NCBI GenBank assembly: GCA_964534175.1
Contig: CAZHNS010000013.1
Location: 1-60,658, forward strand
Source of the DNA: JAFGHJ01 sp964534175
GTDB taxonomy: Bacteria > Hydrothermota > UBA3072
Length of the DNA stretch: 60,658 nucleotides
Direction of reading: 5' to 3'
The notes under the pieces are model-generated. The model was not told the origin of the DNA, made no database searches, and saw nothing but the letters and a program-made list of their open reading frames with translations. Position 1 is the first letter of the stretch. Each line of letters starts with the position of its first letter. The position numbers and the translations under genes are program-made. Positions 48,224 through 56,943 of the stretch are shown piece after piece.

Positions 48224-50348
48224 GATTAAAGCAGGGAAATTCTTATTTGTGTTTTTCTTCCCTTTGATACTTTTTCCCAATACAATTATAGAGGGACGAG
48301 TTGCTGATGACCGAGGAGAAGCTCTCGGTGGGGCAAACGTATTCCTGGAAGGGACGCTCGATGGTGCTTCTACGGATGAGAAAGGTAATTTTAAATTTAC
48401 AACTGAAGAAACAGGGAAGTTTAATCTTTTGATAAGAATGATGGGTTATCAACAATTCAGACGAGAGGTATTCCTTGAAGGGAAGTCTATCAGTATAGAA
48501 GCAAATTTAAAAGAAGAGATAATTAAAGGCGAAGGTGTTACAGTCAGGGCTTCTTCTTTTACTACAGGAGAAGAAAGCGGTGTTACTCTAACCCCCCTCG
48601 AGGTGCTTACTACTCCCGGAGCAGCAGCAGATGTCTGCTGGGCTATTAAGTCTTTTCCGGGCGTTCAGCAGGTGGAAGAAGGCGCAGGATTGTTCGTTCG
48701 GGGAGGAGAAGTTACTGAAACAAAGTTTCTTCTTGACGGGGCAAACGTTTATCATCCTTACAGGTACGAGTCTCCGACTGGCGGATTTTTCGGGACCTTT
48801 AGTCCTTTTCTTTTAAAAGGCACTTATTTTTCTTCAGGCGGATTCGGGGCCGAATACGGTAATGCGTTGTCGGGAGTACTATCTATGGAAAGCCTGGATT
48901 TACCATCGGAGAGGGTAATTGGTTTAGGGATGGGGCTAGCTAATTTATCATTAGGGGGAGGAATTCCATTAAGCGATAATTTGGGGATAAACTTCTCCGG
49001 TAATCAGAGCAATACCAAGCCGCTTTTCGATTTTAATAATATTGAAGATGATTTTACAGAGTATCCTTTTTCTTACGATTTGAACTTAAATCTTGCGTGG
49101 CGATATTCGAAAGAAGGGCGTGCCAAATTGTTTTTCTTTAGAGAAAAAGATAATGTAGGTGTTTCTCTTCGGGATCCTACCTGGGGTGGAAATTATTATG
49201 GAACCGAGAATAGTAATCTATATAATTTGCTTATAGATCACGCTCTATCTGATAATACTTTTTTTAAATTTAATGTGTCTCGCACCGATTTCGGAAAGGA
49301 AACAGAGATAACTTCCGGAGAAGAATCTATTCTCGATTTAAATGAAAAGGATGAAATTAATCAGGCAAAAGTCATTTTAGAGAAAAAAACATTTATTTTT
49401 TTTAAATTTGGCGGCAGTCTTGAACAGAGAAAAAGTTATTTCGAGGGTTTTGTTCCCTCGGAAGACTCTTTAGACCCTTCGGTTCCAAGCAATTATTACG
49501 ACAGGGAATATAAAAGTTATATAAGTTCTATTTTTATGGAAGAAACATCTTTCTTTCCTTATAATTTATCTTTAACTTCAGGGATAAGGTTCGACTATGA
49601 TTCGAAAAGCGCAAAAAATGCATTCGATCCGAGATTCTCTTTGTCCTGGAACGCAGCCGATAAATTAACACTTTCTTTTGCCACCGGAATATTTCACCAG
49701 TTTTATGAGCCCTGGAGATACGACCCTAGTTACGGGAATCCTGATTTGGAGCCCATGGAAGCAAAGCACTATATAGTTTCCGGAACCTGGAAAAATAATG
49801 GTGGTATGATAAGACTGGAAGGTTATTATAAAGATTACGAGAAGCTTATTAAAGAACATGATTCTCTTAATTATGTTTCTTCCGGAACTGGCTATGCAAA
49901 GGGAGTGGACTTTTTCATAAAGAAAAATTTTGAAAAAATCGAGGGAAGAATTGCTTATTCTTATTTGGACTCGGAAAGAAATTGGCAGGATTATCCGGGT
50001 TTTTTTCCGCCTGACTTTGATATCACGCATAATTTAAGTGCTATCTTAAATTATAACCCTATTCCTATTTTTCAGCTAGGTGTAAAATATATGTGCGCGA
50101 CCGGAAAGCCTTTTACTCCTGCGGGTGAGGATTTCCGTTCGGATAGACTTCCCCCGTATTGGACTCTTGACCTTAGTGCGTCTTATTTGCATTCTTTCTA
50201 TGGCAATAATCTAACTGTGTTTTATTTAGCAGTTAATAACGTTACGGACAGGAATAACATTTTAGGGTATCACAATGGTGACATAAATGAACCGGTCGAA
50301 AGTTCTTATGGTCGTTTGTATTACTTTGGTGTTTCTTTTCAAATGTGA
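48210..50348 (+). CDS. TonB-dependent outer-membrane receptor (CarboxypepD_reg-plug type)
   Basis: 712 aa, outer-membrane transporter. It starts at a TTG inside the end of the HTH gene and has a signal peptide (KFLFVFFFPLILFPNT). A carboxypeptidase-regulatory-like domain (about 26-105, IIEGRVADDRGEALGGANVFLEGTLDGASTDEKGNF) precedes the plug (about 115-230: LTPLEVLTTPGAAADVCWAIKSFPGVQQVEEGAGLFVRGGEVTETKFLLDGANVYHP). The barrel fills the rest and ends GRLYYFGVSFQM with the terminal aromatic. No SusD gene follows; a TPR protein does. The substrate is unknown. Confidence 0.88.
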   Translation: MKKVKIKAGKFLFVFFFPLILFPNTIIEGRVADDRGEALGGANVFLEGTLDGASTDEKGNFKFTTEETGKFNLLIRMMGYQQFRREVFLEGKSISIEANLKEEIIKGEGVTVRASSFTTGEESGVTLTPLEVLTTPGAAADVCWAIKSFPGVQQVEEGAGLFVRGGEVTETKFLLDGANVYHPYRYESPTGGFFGTFSPFLLKGTYFSSGGFGAEYGNALSGVLSMESLDLPSERVIGLGMGLANLSLGGGIPLSDNLGINFSGNQSNTKPLFDFNNIEDDFTEYPFSYDLNLNLAWRYSKEGRAKLFFFREKDNVGVSLRDPTWGGNYYGTENSNLYNLLIDHALSDNTFFKFNVSRTDFGKETEITSGEESILDLNEKDEINQAKVILEKKTFIFFKFGGSLEQRKSYFEGFVPSEDSLDPSVPSNYYDREYKSYISSIFMEETSFFPYNLSLTSGIRFDYDSKSAKNAFDPRFSLSWNAADKLTLSFATGIFHQFYEPWRYDPSYGNPDLEPMEAKHYIVSGTWKNNGGMIRLEGYYKDYEKLIKEHDSLNYVSSGTGYAKGVDFFIKKNFEKIEGRIAYSYLDSERNWQDYPGFFPPDFDITHNLSAILNYNPIPIFQLGVKYMCATGKPFTPAGEDFRSDRLPPYWTLDLSASYLHSFYGNNLTVFYLAVNNVTDRNNILGYHNGDINEPVESSYGRLYYFGVSFQM

Positions 50349-50359
50349 AGGAGGTAAAA

Positions 50360-51130
50360 ATGAAAAGAGTTTTATTGTTGTTACTTATAACTTTAACAAC
50401 TATTGGTATTCGGGCGGAAGAAAAGGCAACTGTAGATAGTCATATACTTAAGATTAAAGCCCTGCAGCAGGAAGCTGTTGATAAAGGAGATATTGAAAAA
50501 TTAAAAGAAATTTCTTCAAAATTAGAGCGCCTTTCCACTTTTGGCGATAAAGAATGGCTGGTTAATTATTACCTTGCTTTAAACAGTTATAGAATTGGTA
50601 CAATTGCGTATGACAATAAGGAAATGAGCGAAAAGTATATTGAATCGGCAAAAGAGACGGTCCAAAAATCAATAAAGGGTAAGGATGATTTTTCCGAGTC
50701 TCATGCGCTTTTTTCCTCAATTCTTGGAATAGAAATAGGTTCTAAGCCCCAACTTGGGATGATCAATGGGATGAAATCTGCAAAAGCAATTGAGAAAGCG
50801 AAAAAGTTAGATCCCGAAAATCCGAGAGCCTATATGATTGACGGAACCGGTAAATTGTATACACCAAAAATGTTTGGGGGTGGAGTAGATAAGGCTATCG
50901 CGCTTTTTGAAAAAGCTGCAGAGTTATTCAAAAAAGAAAAAGATAGAGGGATTTACCCTGACTGGGGTAAAGATGAAATATATGTATGGTTGGGGAATGC
51001 CTATAAAGAGAAAGAGGAAGATTCTACCGCAACTGAATTTTACAAAAAAGCACTGGAGGTTAATCCGGAGTGCGGCTGGGCAAAAGAATTACTTAAAGAA
51101 ATGGAACAGCCTGCGTCCTCCGACCAGTGA
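50360..51130 (+). CDS. Periplasmic TPR-repeat protein
   Basis: 256 aa from the ATG at 50360, set by AAGGAGG directly after the TonB-receptor stop. A signal peptide (MKRVLLLLLITLTTIGIRAEE) is followed by an all-helical protein with TPR-like pairs: about 30-70 (ILKIKALQQEAVDKGDIEKLKEI), 75-115, and 160-256 (AYMIDGTGKLYTPKMFGGGVDKAIALFEKAAELF ... YVWLGNAYKEKEEDSTATEFYKKALEVNPE). TPR proteins in this position often act as partners of outer-membrane transporters; that is inference. Last gene of the 47.3-51.1 kb operon. Confidence 0.8.
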   Translation: MKRVLLLLLITLTTIGIRAEEKATVDSHILKIKALQQEAVDKGDIEKLKEISSKLERLSTFGDKEWLVNYYLALNSYRIGTIAYDNKEMSEKYIESAKETVQKSIKGKDDFSESHALFSSILGIEIGSKPQLGMINGMKSAKAIEKAKKLDPENPRAYMIDGTGKLYTPKMFGGGVDKAIALFEKAAELFKKEKDRGIYPDWGKDEIYVWLGNAYKEKEEDSTATEFYKKALEVNPECGWAKELLKEMEQPASSDQ

Positions 51131-51165
51131 ACTTAAATTAAAATATTTTTGACCCTTCATTTGTG

Positions 51166-51186
51166 AAATAATCTCATAGATTATTT
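51166..51186 (+). terminator. Possible terminator of the TonB/TPR operon
   Basis: AAATAATCT, CAT loop, AGATTATTT, then TT: a perfect 9-bp stem. The stem is AT-rich, so termination strength is doubtful. Confidence 0.5.
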
Positions 51187-51249
51187 TTGGTCAAGAATAA
51201 TAGTAGAGATTTCAAGAAATCCAATTTTCGGAATGTCTATGAATCCTGT

Positions 51250-51290
51250 CCCTTTTTTTGCACCCTGTTTATAAAGGTGAGAAAAAAGGG
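51250..51290. other. Inverted repeat abutting a -35 box
   Basis: CCCTTTTTTTGCACC (51250-51264) and GGTGAGAAAAAAGGG (51276-51290) pair at 13 of 15 positions and end one base before TTGACA. It could be an operator or a hairpin of an upstream transcript. Confidence 0.55.
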
Positions 51291-51291
51291 G

Positions 51292-51319
51292 TTGACAAAG
51301 TCCTGTTTTGTATTATATG
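51292..51319 (+). promoter_or_regulatory. Promoter of the second TonB-receptor gene
   Basis: TTGACA (51292-51297), a 16-nt spacer, and TATATG (51314-51319). Confidence 0.65.
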
Positions 51320-51448
51320 ATCAGTACAATATAAGAAGTAGACTCATTTTGGAAAAATTTTTCTATGGAACTTTTTCTTTTTTTTAAGGGTCGTAAATAA
51401 TAAATTAATGAGTTTAATATTGAGTTTTTTAAAAGGAGGAAATGTTAA

Positions 51449-53710
51449 ATGTTTTTGTGTTCTTTTTACTTAATGTTGCTTATTGGTAAGTACAATGTCC
51501 TGGCAGGTGAGGTTTACGATGCCACGACTAAAGAACCTCTGCAGATGGTTAATATTGTAGTAGTTGGGACTGATATGGGTACAACAACGGATGATAAAGG
51601 TTACTACAGTCTAATAATGTCTGATTCTCTTACTGGGTTTAAGGTGCGATATTCTATGATAGGTTACGGGCAAGTGGTAAAGGATATAAAGTTTTCCGAT
51701 CAAGAATATCTGAGGATTGATGTGGCATTGCATATGGAGCCATTGAAGGTTCAGGGAATACTTGTATCGGCAAAAAAGAAGAAATTTTTAAGTACGGCTT
51801 CTATGACTCCGCCTTCACTATCTGATAAAGATTTGATGATGCTGCCCTCGTTTATTGAGGGAGATTTAATGCGGACCATTGAGGCTCTTCCCGGAGTAAC
51901 TAAATCTTCCGATTTTTCAACCTCTGTTTCAGTGAGGGGCGGAAGTCCGGATCAGAATAGGGTTCTTATAGATGATGTTCCTCTGTTGAATCCTTTTCAT
52001 CTTTTCGGTCTTGTATCAGCTTTCAATTCAAACGCGATAAAAAGCGCTGAATTGTATTCAAGCGGAATCCCTGTTAGGCATGATGCCTCCCTATCCTCGG
52101 TCCTCGATATAAAAACAAAAGGTGTAGGCAGAGATATAGAAGGTCTCGCAGGGGTTGCTTCTCTAAGCATTTTATCAGGTAGTTTGACAATGGGTGGGAA
52201 GATTCCTTCTTTAAATAGTAATTATCTCCTCTCGGTCAGGAGAACCTATGCTGATAAGCTTTTTGCTCTTTTTGATTACGACCTTCCTTATTACTTTTAT
52301 GATTGTTATTTGCATTGGGAAACAGATATAAATGATAATTGGTCTTTAGTGCTAAGTGGTTACACTGGTGAAGATTTTCTCGATATCAGGGATGAAGATG
52401 ATGAGTCGATAAGACTCATAGGTTTTGACTGGGGCAATAATGTCTTGGCTTTAAATTTATTTAATTCGAATACAAATGGGGATTTATTGCATATATTCGG
52501 TGGTTACAGCAATCATGACTTTTTTCTTAGGGCGCTGGATACCGTTTTCATAACAGATGGAGATATTGACGTGGGCACTATCGGTGCGGAATACACAAAG
52601 AATTTTAAAAGGAATGAGATTACAGTGGGAGTAGAAGAATATTACCGCCCTTTCGAATATAATGTTAATTTTCAAATGGGTTTTCAATATTCCTATGAGG
52701 ATATCTGGAGTAACAGGGTATCTATGTATGTAGAGGATAAGTTTGATTTATCGGATTATCTTATTCTCTCGGGCGGGCTTGCTCTCACGCATTATTATTC
52801 GGAAAGTGAAGAGTTCGAGCAGAAAAATTCTGGTTTTTTCCGGGCTTACAGGTTATCGGCAAAATACTTTTTTGATGACTTACGAGCCGTAACTTTTTCC
52901 TTCGGAAATTTCCATCAGTATATTGTACCTGGGGGAAATATGATCAGTACGGGAATAGACCTTCCTATTTACTACTGGATACCTCTCGGGGGTGAATACG
53001 ATCCCGAAGAAGCTTATCACTTCAATCTGGGGTTCGAAGGTTGGTTGAAAGAGGATATATATCTTTCTTTAGAAGGATATTATCGTAAATACAGTCGTCT
53101 TCTCAGTATGAAAGATATGGAAGAGATTCAAATTACCACTGAAAAAACCTATTATGAAACTATGTTGGAAGAGGGAAGCGGAAAAGCTTACGGTTTAGAT
53201 TTTCTTTTAAAAAAGGAAATTGGTAATTTAAGGGGTTGGTTGAGCTATTCTTTTCTTAAAACCGATGTAGTTTTTGGAGATGAAACTTACCCGACCGATT
53301 GGGATAGAAATCACAATATTCATTTAACTCTTCTTGCTCTGTTAGGAAGAAAATATGAAGCAGGAGTACAATTCGCTTTTTGTACAGGAAATCCATATAC
53401 GACGGACCTTGCGCGATGTAGGTATAGGAAAGAACTTATGCCTTATGGTGAAGACGAAGCTACGTGGGTAGAATTGAAGGGTGAGCGTAATCAGGTCAGG
53501 TATCCCTCGTATGTTCGTTTAGATGCGAGTTTAAGTAGATCTTTCTTTTTTGGAAATAACGAGTTGGATTTGAAGCTCAGCGTGTACAATGTATTGAATT
53601 CAAAAAATGTTTTCATGTATTATTATGATTACGATGAAGAACCACCCATTAAGAAAGCGTTTAATATGATCCCGCTTATTCCTTCGATTGAATTTATTTA
53701 CAAGTTTTAG
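51449..53710 (+). CDS. TonB-dependent outer-membrane receptor (second)
   Basis: 753 aa. The ATG at 51449 stands 9 nt after AGGAGG; another ATG 7 nt earlier opens a 15-codon frame only. A brief hydrophobic start (MFLCSFYLMLLIGKYNVLAG) is followed at once by a carboxypeptidase-regulatory-like domain (AGEVYDATTKEPLQMVNIVVVGTDMGTTTDDKGYYSL) and the plug (MLPSFIEGDLMRTIEALPGVTKSSDFSTSVSVRGGSPDQNRVLIDDVPLLNPFHLFG). The barrel ends IPLIPSIEFIYKF. It has 20 charged/aromatic strand pairs as expected of a 22-strand barrel (approximate). A DUF4249-like lipoprotein follows 10 nt later. Confidence 0.88.
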   Translation: MFLCSFYLMLLIGKYNVLAGEVYDATTKEPLQMVNIVVVGTDMGTTTDDKGYYSLIMSDSLTGFKVRYSMIGYGQVVKDIKFSDQEYLRIDVALHMEPLKVQGILVSAKKKKFLSTASMTPPSLSDKDLMMLPSFIEGDLMRTIEALPGVTKSSDFSTSVSVRGGSPDQNRVLIDDVPLLNPFHLFGLVSAFNSNAIKSAELYSSGIPVRHDASLSSVLDIKTKGVGRDIEGLAGVASLSILSGSLTMGGKIPSLNSNYLLSVRRTYADKLFALFDYDLPYYFYDCYLHWETDINDNWSLVLSGYTGEDFLDIRDEDDESIRLIGFDWGNNVLALNLFNSNTNGDLLHIFGGYSNHDFFLRALDTVFITDGDIDVGTIGAEYTKNFKRNEITVGVEEYYRPFEYNVNFQMGFQYSYEDIWSNRVSMYVEDKFDLSDYLILSGGLALTHYYSESEEFEQKNSGFFRAYRLSAKYFFDDLRAVTFSFGNFHQYIVPGGNMISTGIDLPIYYWIPLGGEYDPEEAYHFNLGFEGWLKEDIYLSLEGYYRKYSRLLSMKDMEEIQITTEKTYYETMLEEGSGKAYGLDFLLKKEIGNLRGWLSYSFLKTDVVFGDETYPTDWDRNHNIHLTLLALLGRKYEAGVQFAFCTGNPYTTDLARCRYRKELMPYGEDEATWVELKGERNQVRYPSYVRLDASLSRSFFFGNNELDLKLSVYNVLNSKNVFMYYYDYDEEPPIKKAFNMIPLIPSIEFIYKF

Positions 53711-53720
53711 GAGGTCCGTG

Positions 53721-54461
53721 ATGAAAAAAATTGCATTTATTTTTTCTTTTTCTGTGTTGCTTTTAATTTCCTGCAGTACCAGTGAAGCTCCTTTCGAGCA
53801 CAGGTATGTGATTAATCTTATGTTGAAACCTGATATGAAATTTCAGCGAGCTTTTGTTGATTCGACATATAGATTAGACTCTTCGCTCGATAGTGATCTT
53901 ACAGGTATATCGGGTGCCGAAATTTTCATTGTGGATGAACATTCCGATACTTTTAGATATAGCGAATCCGATACCATGATGGGTCTTTATTACAGTAATG
54001 ATTCTTTTTGTGTAGAACATGGTATGGAATATTTAGTTAATGTCTCTGTCGAGGGAGAAGTTATATCGAAAGAAGTTCAAGTTCCAGGTTTGATGACCAT
54101 AACCTCACCGAGTCTTCTTGATACTGTTTCTTTGAGCGATCCTCCGCTTTTAATATGGAATACCTGTGAGCATTGTTTCGATAATACATACCTGATAGCT
54201 TCCTATTTCACTGGGGGAGCAGATTCGGCGGATAAATTCGCTCCCATGTTAACAACAGATACAACCTTGGGAATTTTTTTGAACGAGCTCTTATACAAGG
54301 ATAAAGATACTATGTATACAATTTCAGTAGAAGCTATGGATTCGAATGCATATCATTTTGGCAAGATGTGGTACGAGTACGATGAGCTTAAGGAAGGAGA
54401 AGTTCTCGGTTTGATTGGTGCGATTTCCTTTGATACTGTAGCAGTCTGGGTTACAGAATAA
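53721..54461 (+). CDS. DUF4249-like lipoprotein partner of the TonB receptor
   Basis: 246 aa from the ATG at 53721 (TAGGAGG upstream). SVLLLISCST is the lipobox. The mature part has an Ig-like pattern: HRYVINLMLKPDMKFQRAFVDSTYRLD, GAEIFIVDEHSDTFRYSES, GMEYLVNVSVEGEVISKEVQVPG, which resembles DUF4249 lipoproteins that regularly follow TonB receptors of this class in Bacteroidota. The role is presumably a surface-exposed accessory of the transporter. It ends next to a CACAGAG-type hairpin and is convergent with the M50 protease. Confidence 0.65.
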   Translation: MKKIAFIFSFSVLLLISCSTSEAPFEHRYVINLMLKPDMKFQRAFVDSTYRLDSSLDSDLTGISGAEIFIVDEHSDTFRYSESDTMMGLYYSNDSFCVEHGMEYLVNVSVEGEVISKEVQVPGLMTITSPSLLDTVSLSDPPLLIWNTCEHCFDNTYLIASYFTGGADSADKFAPMLTTDTTLGIFLNELLYKDKDTMYTISVEAMDSNAYHFGKMWYEYDELKEGEVLGLIGAISFDTVAVWVTE

Positions 54462-54470
54462 AAAAATAAT

Positions 54471-54527
54471 AACCACGGATTAGTACGGAAGAACAAAGAT
54501 AAAAAAATCTCTATGTCTTCTGTGGTT
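54471..54527. repeat. CACAGAG-type repeat folded as a hairpin (copy 4)
   Basis: AACCACGGA at the left (54471) and TTCTGTGGTT at the right (ending 54527) pair, with AAGAT and ATCT meeting around an A-run. It lies between convergent genes and could end both transcripts. Confidence 0.6.
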
Positions 54528-54533
54528 CAAAAG

Positions 54534-55247
54534 TTACAGAATAAATCTTTTAATATCCAGGACAGTAATACAGATCATAAAAAAGAGCATCAAAACCCAT
54601 CCGCATATGGTTAACGGAATATGAGCTTTAATCGTTTTAGGGTTTATTTTTTCTAAAAGATAGAGAAATATTTTGCCTCCGTCAAGAACTGGGATAGGCA
54701 AAAGATTTAAAATAGCGAGATTGAGAGATAATATGGCCGAAAAACTCAAGATACCAACTATACTTGTACCTATAAAACTTTTACCCTGAACGAAAATCCC
54801 CACTACTCCTGAAATACTTTCATGTTTAGAGAAGAGTCCGGGGACGGAGTAGCAAAATCTATATAAGAAATCCGCAATTTGGACAAAGGGGGCAATGAAA
54901 ATATTGTTTGGTGTAAAACCTGATTTTATGACGTTAAAAGCAGTCAATAACAATACGGCAAGGAAGATATTACTTAAAGGGCCTCCGAGAGCAAAAAGAA
55001 TTCTTTTGTTGACGGGAATATTGTAAAAGTCCTTTTCATCGATTAATTCCGGTAGAACATAGCCGCCGAGAGGAATAAGAGAAATCCTGTATTCAGTCTC
55101 TCCTTTTCTAATGCTGAGTATTTTAGGTCCGAAACCAAGGGAAAATATCTCTATGGGTATTCCAGCAAGGTATGCGGCAGCAAAGTGCCCGGATTCGTGA
55201 ATAAATATAAGTGTACCTAATGCTAAAAGAATTACTAAATATTCCAT
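54534..55247 (-). CDS. M50-family site-2 intramembrane protease, minimal form
   Basis: 237-aa inner-membrane metalloprotease. IHESGHFAAAYLAGI gives the HExxH zinc motif (His17, Glu18, His21), and LNLLPIPVLDGGKIFLYLL the LDG motif that completes the site. About five transmembrane segments. A short insertion (SIRKGETEYRISLIPLGGYVLPEL) follows the active site as in RseP, but there is no PDZ domain, so the protein is shorter than RseP (about 450 aa). Its targets may be anti-sigma factors or signal peptides (inference). It begins 9 nt after pcm without a ribosome site and is the last gene of the operon. Confidence 0.88.
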   Translation of the reverse strand: MEYLVILLALGTLIFIHESGHFAAAYLAGIPIEIFSLGFGPKILSIRKGETEYRISLIPLGGYVLPELIDEKDFYNIPVNKRILFALGGPLSNIFLAVLLLTAFNVIKSGFTPNNIFIAPFVQIADFLYRFCYSVPGLFSKHESISGVVGIFVQGKSFIGTSIVGILSFSAILSLNLAILNLLPIPVLDGGKIFLYLLEKINPKTIKAHIPLTICGWVLMLFFMICITVLDIKRFIL

Positions 55248-55256
55248 AAATTTTTT

Positions 55257-55931
55257 TTACTTTCCTTTTATCATCGGGACGAATCTTACCGGTACTATAC
55301 TTTCTTTTGATATCCCTGAGGAATCTTTTGTTATAAGAAGTAGTTCCTGGTAATAAGAACCCACAGGTATAACCATTCTTCCTCCGGTTCTGAGCTGTTC
55401 TAAAAGTAGAGGGGGAACTTCATCGGGGGCGCAGGTTACGATGATTCCGTCGAAAGGAGCATGTTCCTCCCATCCTTTATATCCGTCACCGGATTTAACG
55501 ACAACATTTTTATATCCGAGTTGTTCCAATCTTTCTTTCGCGTAATCAGCAAGTTCCGGAATTATTTCTATTGTAAAGACTGAATCCGCAAGAAGCGAGA
55601 GAATTGCTGCCTGATATCCGGAACCGGTTCCCACTTCGAGGACCCTATGGGTCTTATTTACTTCAAGTAATTCAGTCATGAGAGCAACTATATACGGTTG
55701 GGAAATAGTTTGTCCTTGCCCTATCGGTAGAGGTCGATCGTTGTATGCAAATTGCATTAAGTTTACAGGGACAAAAAAGTGTCTTTTGACTGTTAACATA
55801 GCATTTATGACAAGTGAATCACTTATTCCTCTTGCTATTATTTGTTCTTCTACCATTCTTTTTCGGTAGGGCTCATACACATCTTTTACATCTTTAACAG
55901 AATAAGAGAGAAAAACGAAAAGTAATATCAT
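55257..55931 (-). CDS. pcm: Protein-L-isoaspartate O-methyltransferase, exported form
   Basis: 224 aa. The enzyme methylates isoaspartyl residues so that aged proteins can be repaired. MVEEQIIARGISDSLVINAMLTVKRHFFVP, NDRPLPIGQGQTISQPYIVALMTELLE, VLEVGTGSGYQAAILS, and GGRMVIPVG are the family blocks. Unlike the cytosolic enzyme it starts MILLFVFLSYSVKD, which reads as a signal peptide, so repair probably happens in the periplasm; the SAM source there is then a puzzle. It starts 6 nt after htpX and has no ribosome site. Confidence 0.88.
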   Translation of the reverse strand: MILLFVFLSYSVKDVKDVYEPYRKRMVEEQIIARGISDSLVINAMLTVKRHFFVPVNLMQFAYNDRPLPIGQGQTISQPYIVALMTELLEVNKTHRVLEVGTGSGYQAAILSLLADSVFTIEIIPELADYAKERLEQLGYKNVVVKSGDGYKGWEEHAPFDGIIVTCAPDEVPPLLLEQLRTGGRMVIPVGSYYQELLLITKDSSGISKESIVPVRFVPMIKGK

Positions 55932-55937
55932 AGGATT

Positions 55938-56906
55938 TTACCGGGAATATTCCGCTAGTTTTTGTATTCTTTTCAACATATTAGGATGAGTGCTTAAAGC
56001 CTCCATTAGTCTGTCTGAAAAATTCAGTTCTATTTTTTTTGAACGCAAATATTGAAGTTCGTCCACGTCTATTGTTCCGCTTCTGTCGAGATCGATCTGT
56101 ACTAATTCCCTTATTTCTCTATTCGCCCTTGAAGGATCGTTAACAAAGAAAGCTTTTAAGCCTTCTACGTCTTTTATCGATTGTTTATTCGTTCTTGCCG
56201 AACCGTAGACAAGTTTATAAAGAGCCGAAGCAAGCGCGGACGGCTGATTTCCTAAATCAACAGATCCTTTATCAGCAAAGTACTCTCGTATTCGCGAGGC
56301 ATAAAGTACCAGAAGATTTGTTATAAAGTAAAAAACTAAAGCCGGAAGACCTATAAGAGCCGTGTAGGCTGCTCCTTCACCTCTTCTTCTTCCCACGCTT
56401 CCAAAGAAAAGAAAATGCCAGGCTATTCTGTACATGAGCATAGGTATTACGGAAAGTAAAGTTATAGTCAATACATCCCGGTTTACTATATGCGAGATTT
56501 CGTGTCCCAGTACCGCTTTAAGTTCATCTCTGTCAAGCAAATTCAATATGCCCTGTGTTACACATACTCTGCCGTCCCTTCGGCTTCTTCCGAAGGCAAA
56601 CGCATTTGGAAGATTAACCTGTGAGATACCCACTTTAGGTTTTGGTATTCCTGCATTTCTGGCTAATTCTTCTATCATTTGATGCAGCTGGGGATATTCG
56701 GATTCATTTACATATTTTACCCTCATAGACCATTCTACGATTTTTGGACCAATAAGGTATTGAATCAGCATAAAGACAAACGCCAGGATAAGATAGAAGT
56801 AAAAATTAGTTATTCCCATGGCCGTACCTATTACGGTAATAATTGCGTAGACAATACCGAATAGAGCGGCTATCAGTAAGAACATTCTTAGTTTTAATCC
56901 AAACAT
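55938..56906 (-). CDS. htpX: HtpX-like M48 membrane metalloprotease with an EF-hand loop
   Basis: 322-aa inner-membrane protease for misfolded membrane proteins. Four hydrophobic segments (about 8-30, 33-53, 143-165, 182-203). GHEISH gives the zinc motif (His135, Glu136, His139) and REYFAD the third ligand Glu208. Near the C-terminus, residues 272-283 read DLDRSGTIDVDE, a complete 12-residue EF-hand calcium loop (D1, D3, S5, G6, T7, I8, D9, E12), placed just before the conserved STHPNMLKRI. The usual HtpX has no such loop. GGAG lies before the ATG. Second gene of the envelope operon. Confidence 0.9.
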   Translation of the reverse strand: MFGLKLRMFLLIAALFGIVYAIITVIGTAMGITNFYFYLILAFVFMLIQYLIGPKIVEWSMRVKYVNESEYPQLHQMIEELARNAGIPKPKVGISQVNLPNAFAFGRSRRDGRVCVTQGILNLLDRDELKAVLGHEISHIVNRDVLTITLLSVIPMLMYRIAWHFLFFGSVGRRRGEGAAYTALIGLPALVFYFITNLLVLYASRIREYFADKGSVDLGNQPSALASALYKLVYGSARTNKQSIKDVEGLKAFFVNDPSRANREIRELVQIDLDRSGTIDVDELQYLRSKKIELNFSDRLMEALSTHPNMLKRIQKLAEYSR

Positions 56907-56943
56907 ATTTCTCCTTTTATGATTTTTTTAAACAATTGTGCGG

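Larger units (their letters stand above)
51131..51448 (+). promoter_or_regulatory. 318-nt gap: terminator-like hairpin, inverted repeat, promoter, leader
   Basis: After the TPR gene come an AT-only-type hairpin (51166-51186), a 15-bp inverted repeat (51250-51290), TTGACA (51292), and a ~120-nt leader containing a GAAAAATTTTTC palindrome near 51352. No gene is seen; short open frames here lack ribosome sites. Confidence 0.6.

Noticed and set aside
51187..51387. A 66-codon open frame in the gap before the second TonB receptor
   Set aside because: No ribosome site, and it covers the inverted repeat and promoter.
51442..51489. Earlier ATG before the second TonB-receptor gene
   Set aside because: It is only 2 nt from AGGAGG and its frame ends after 15 codons; the ATG at 51449 has ideal spacing. 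A frameshift joining the two is not needed.
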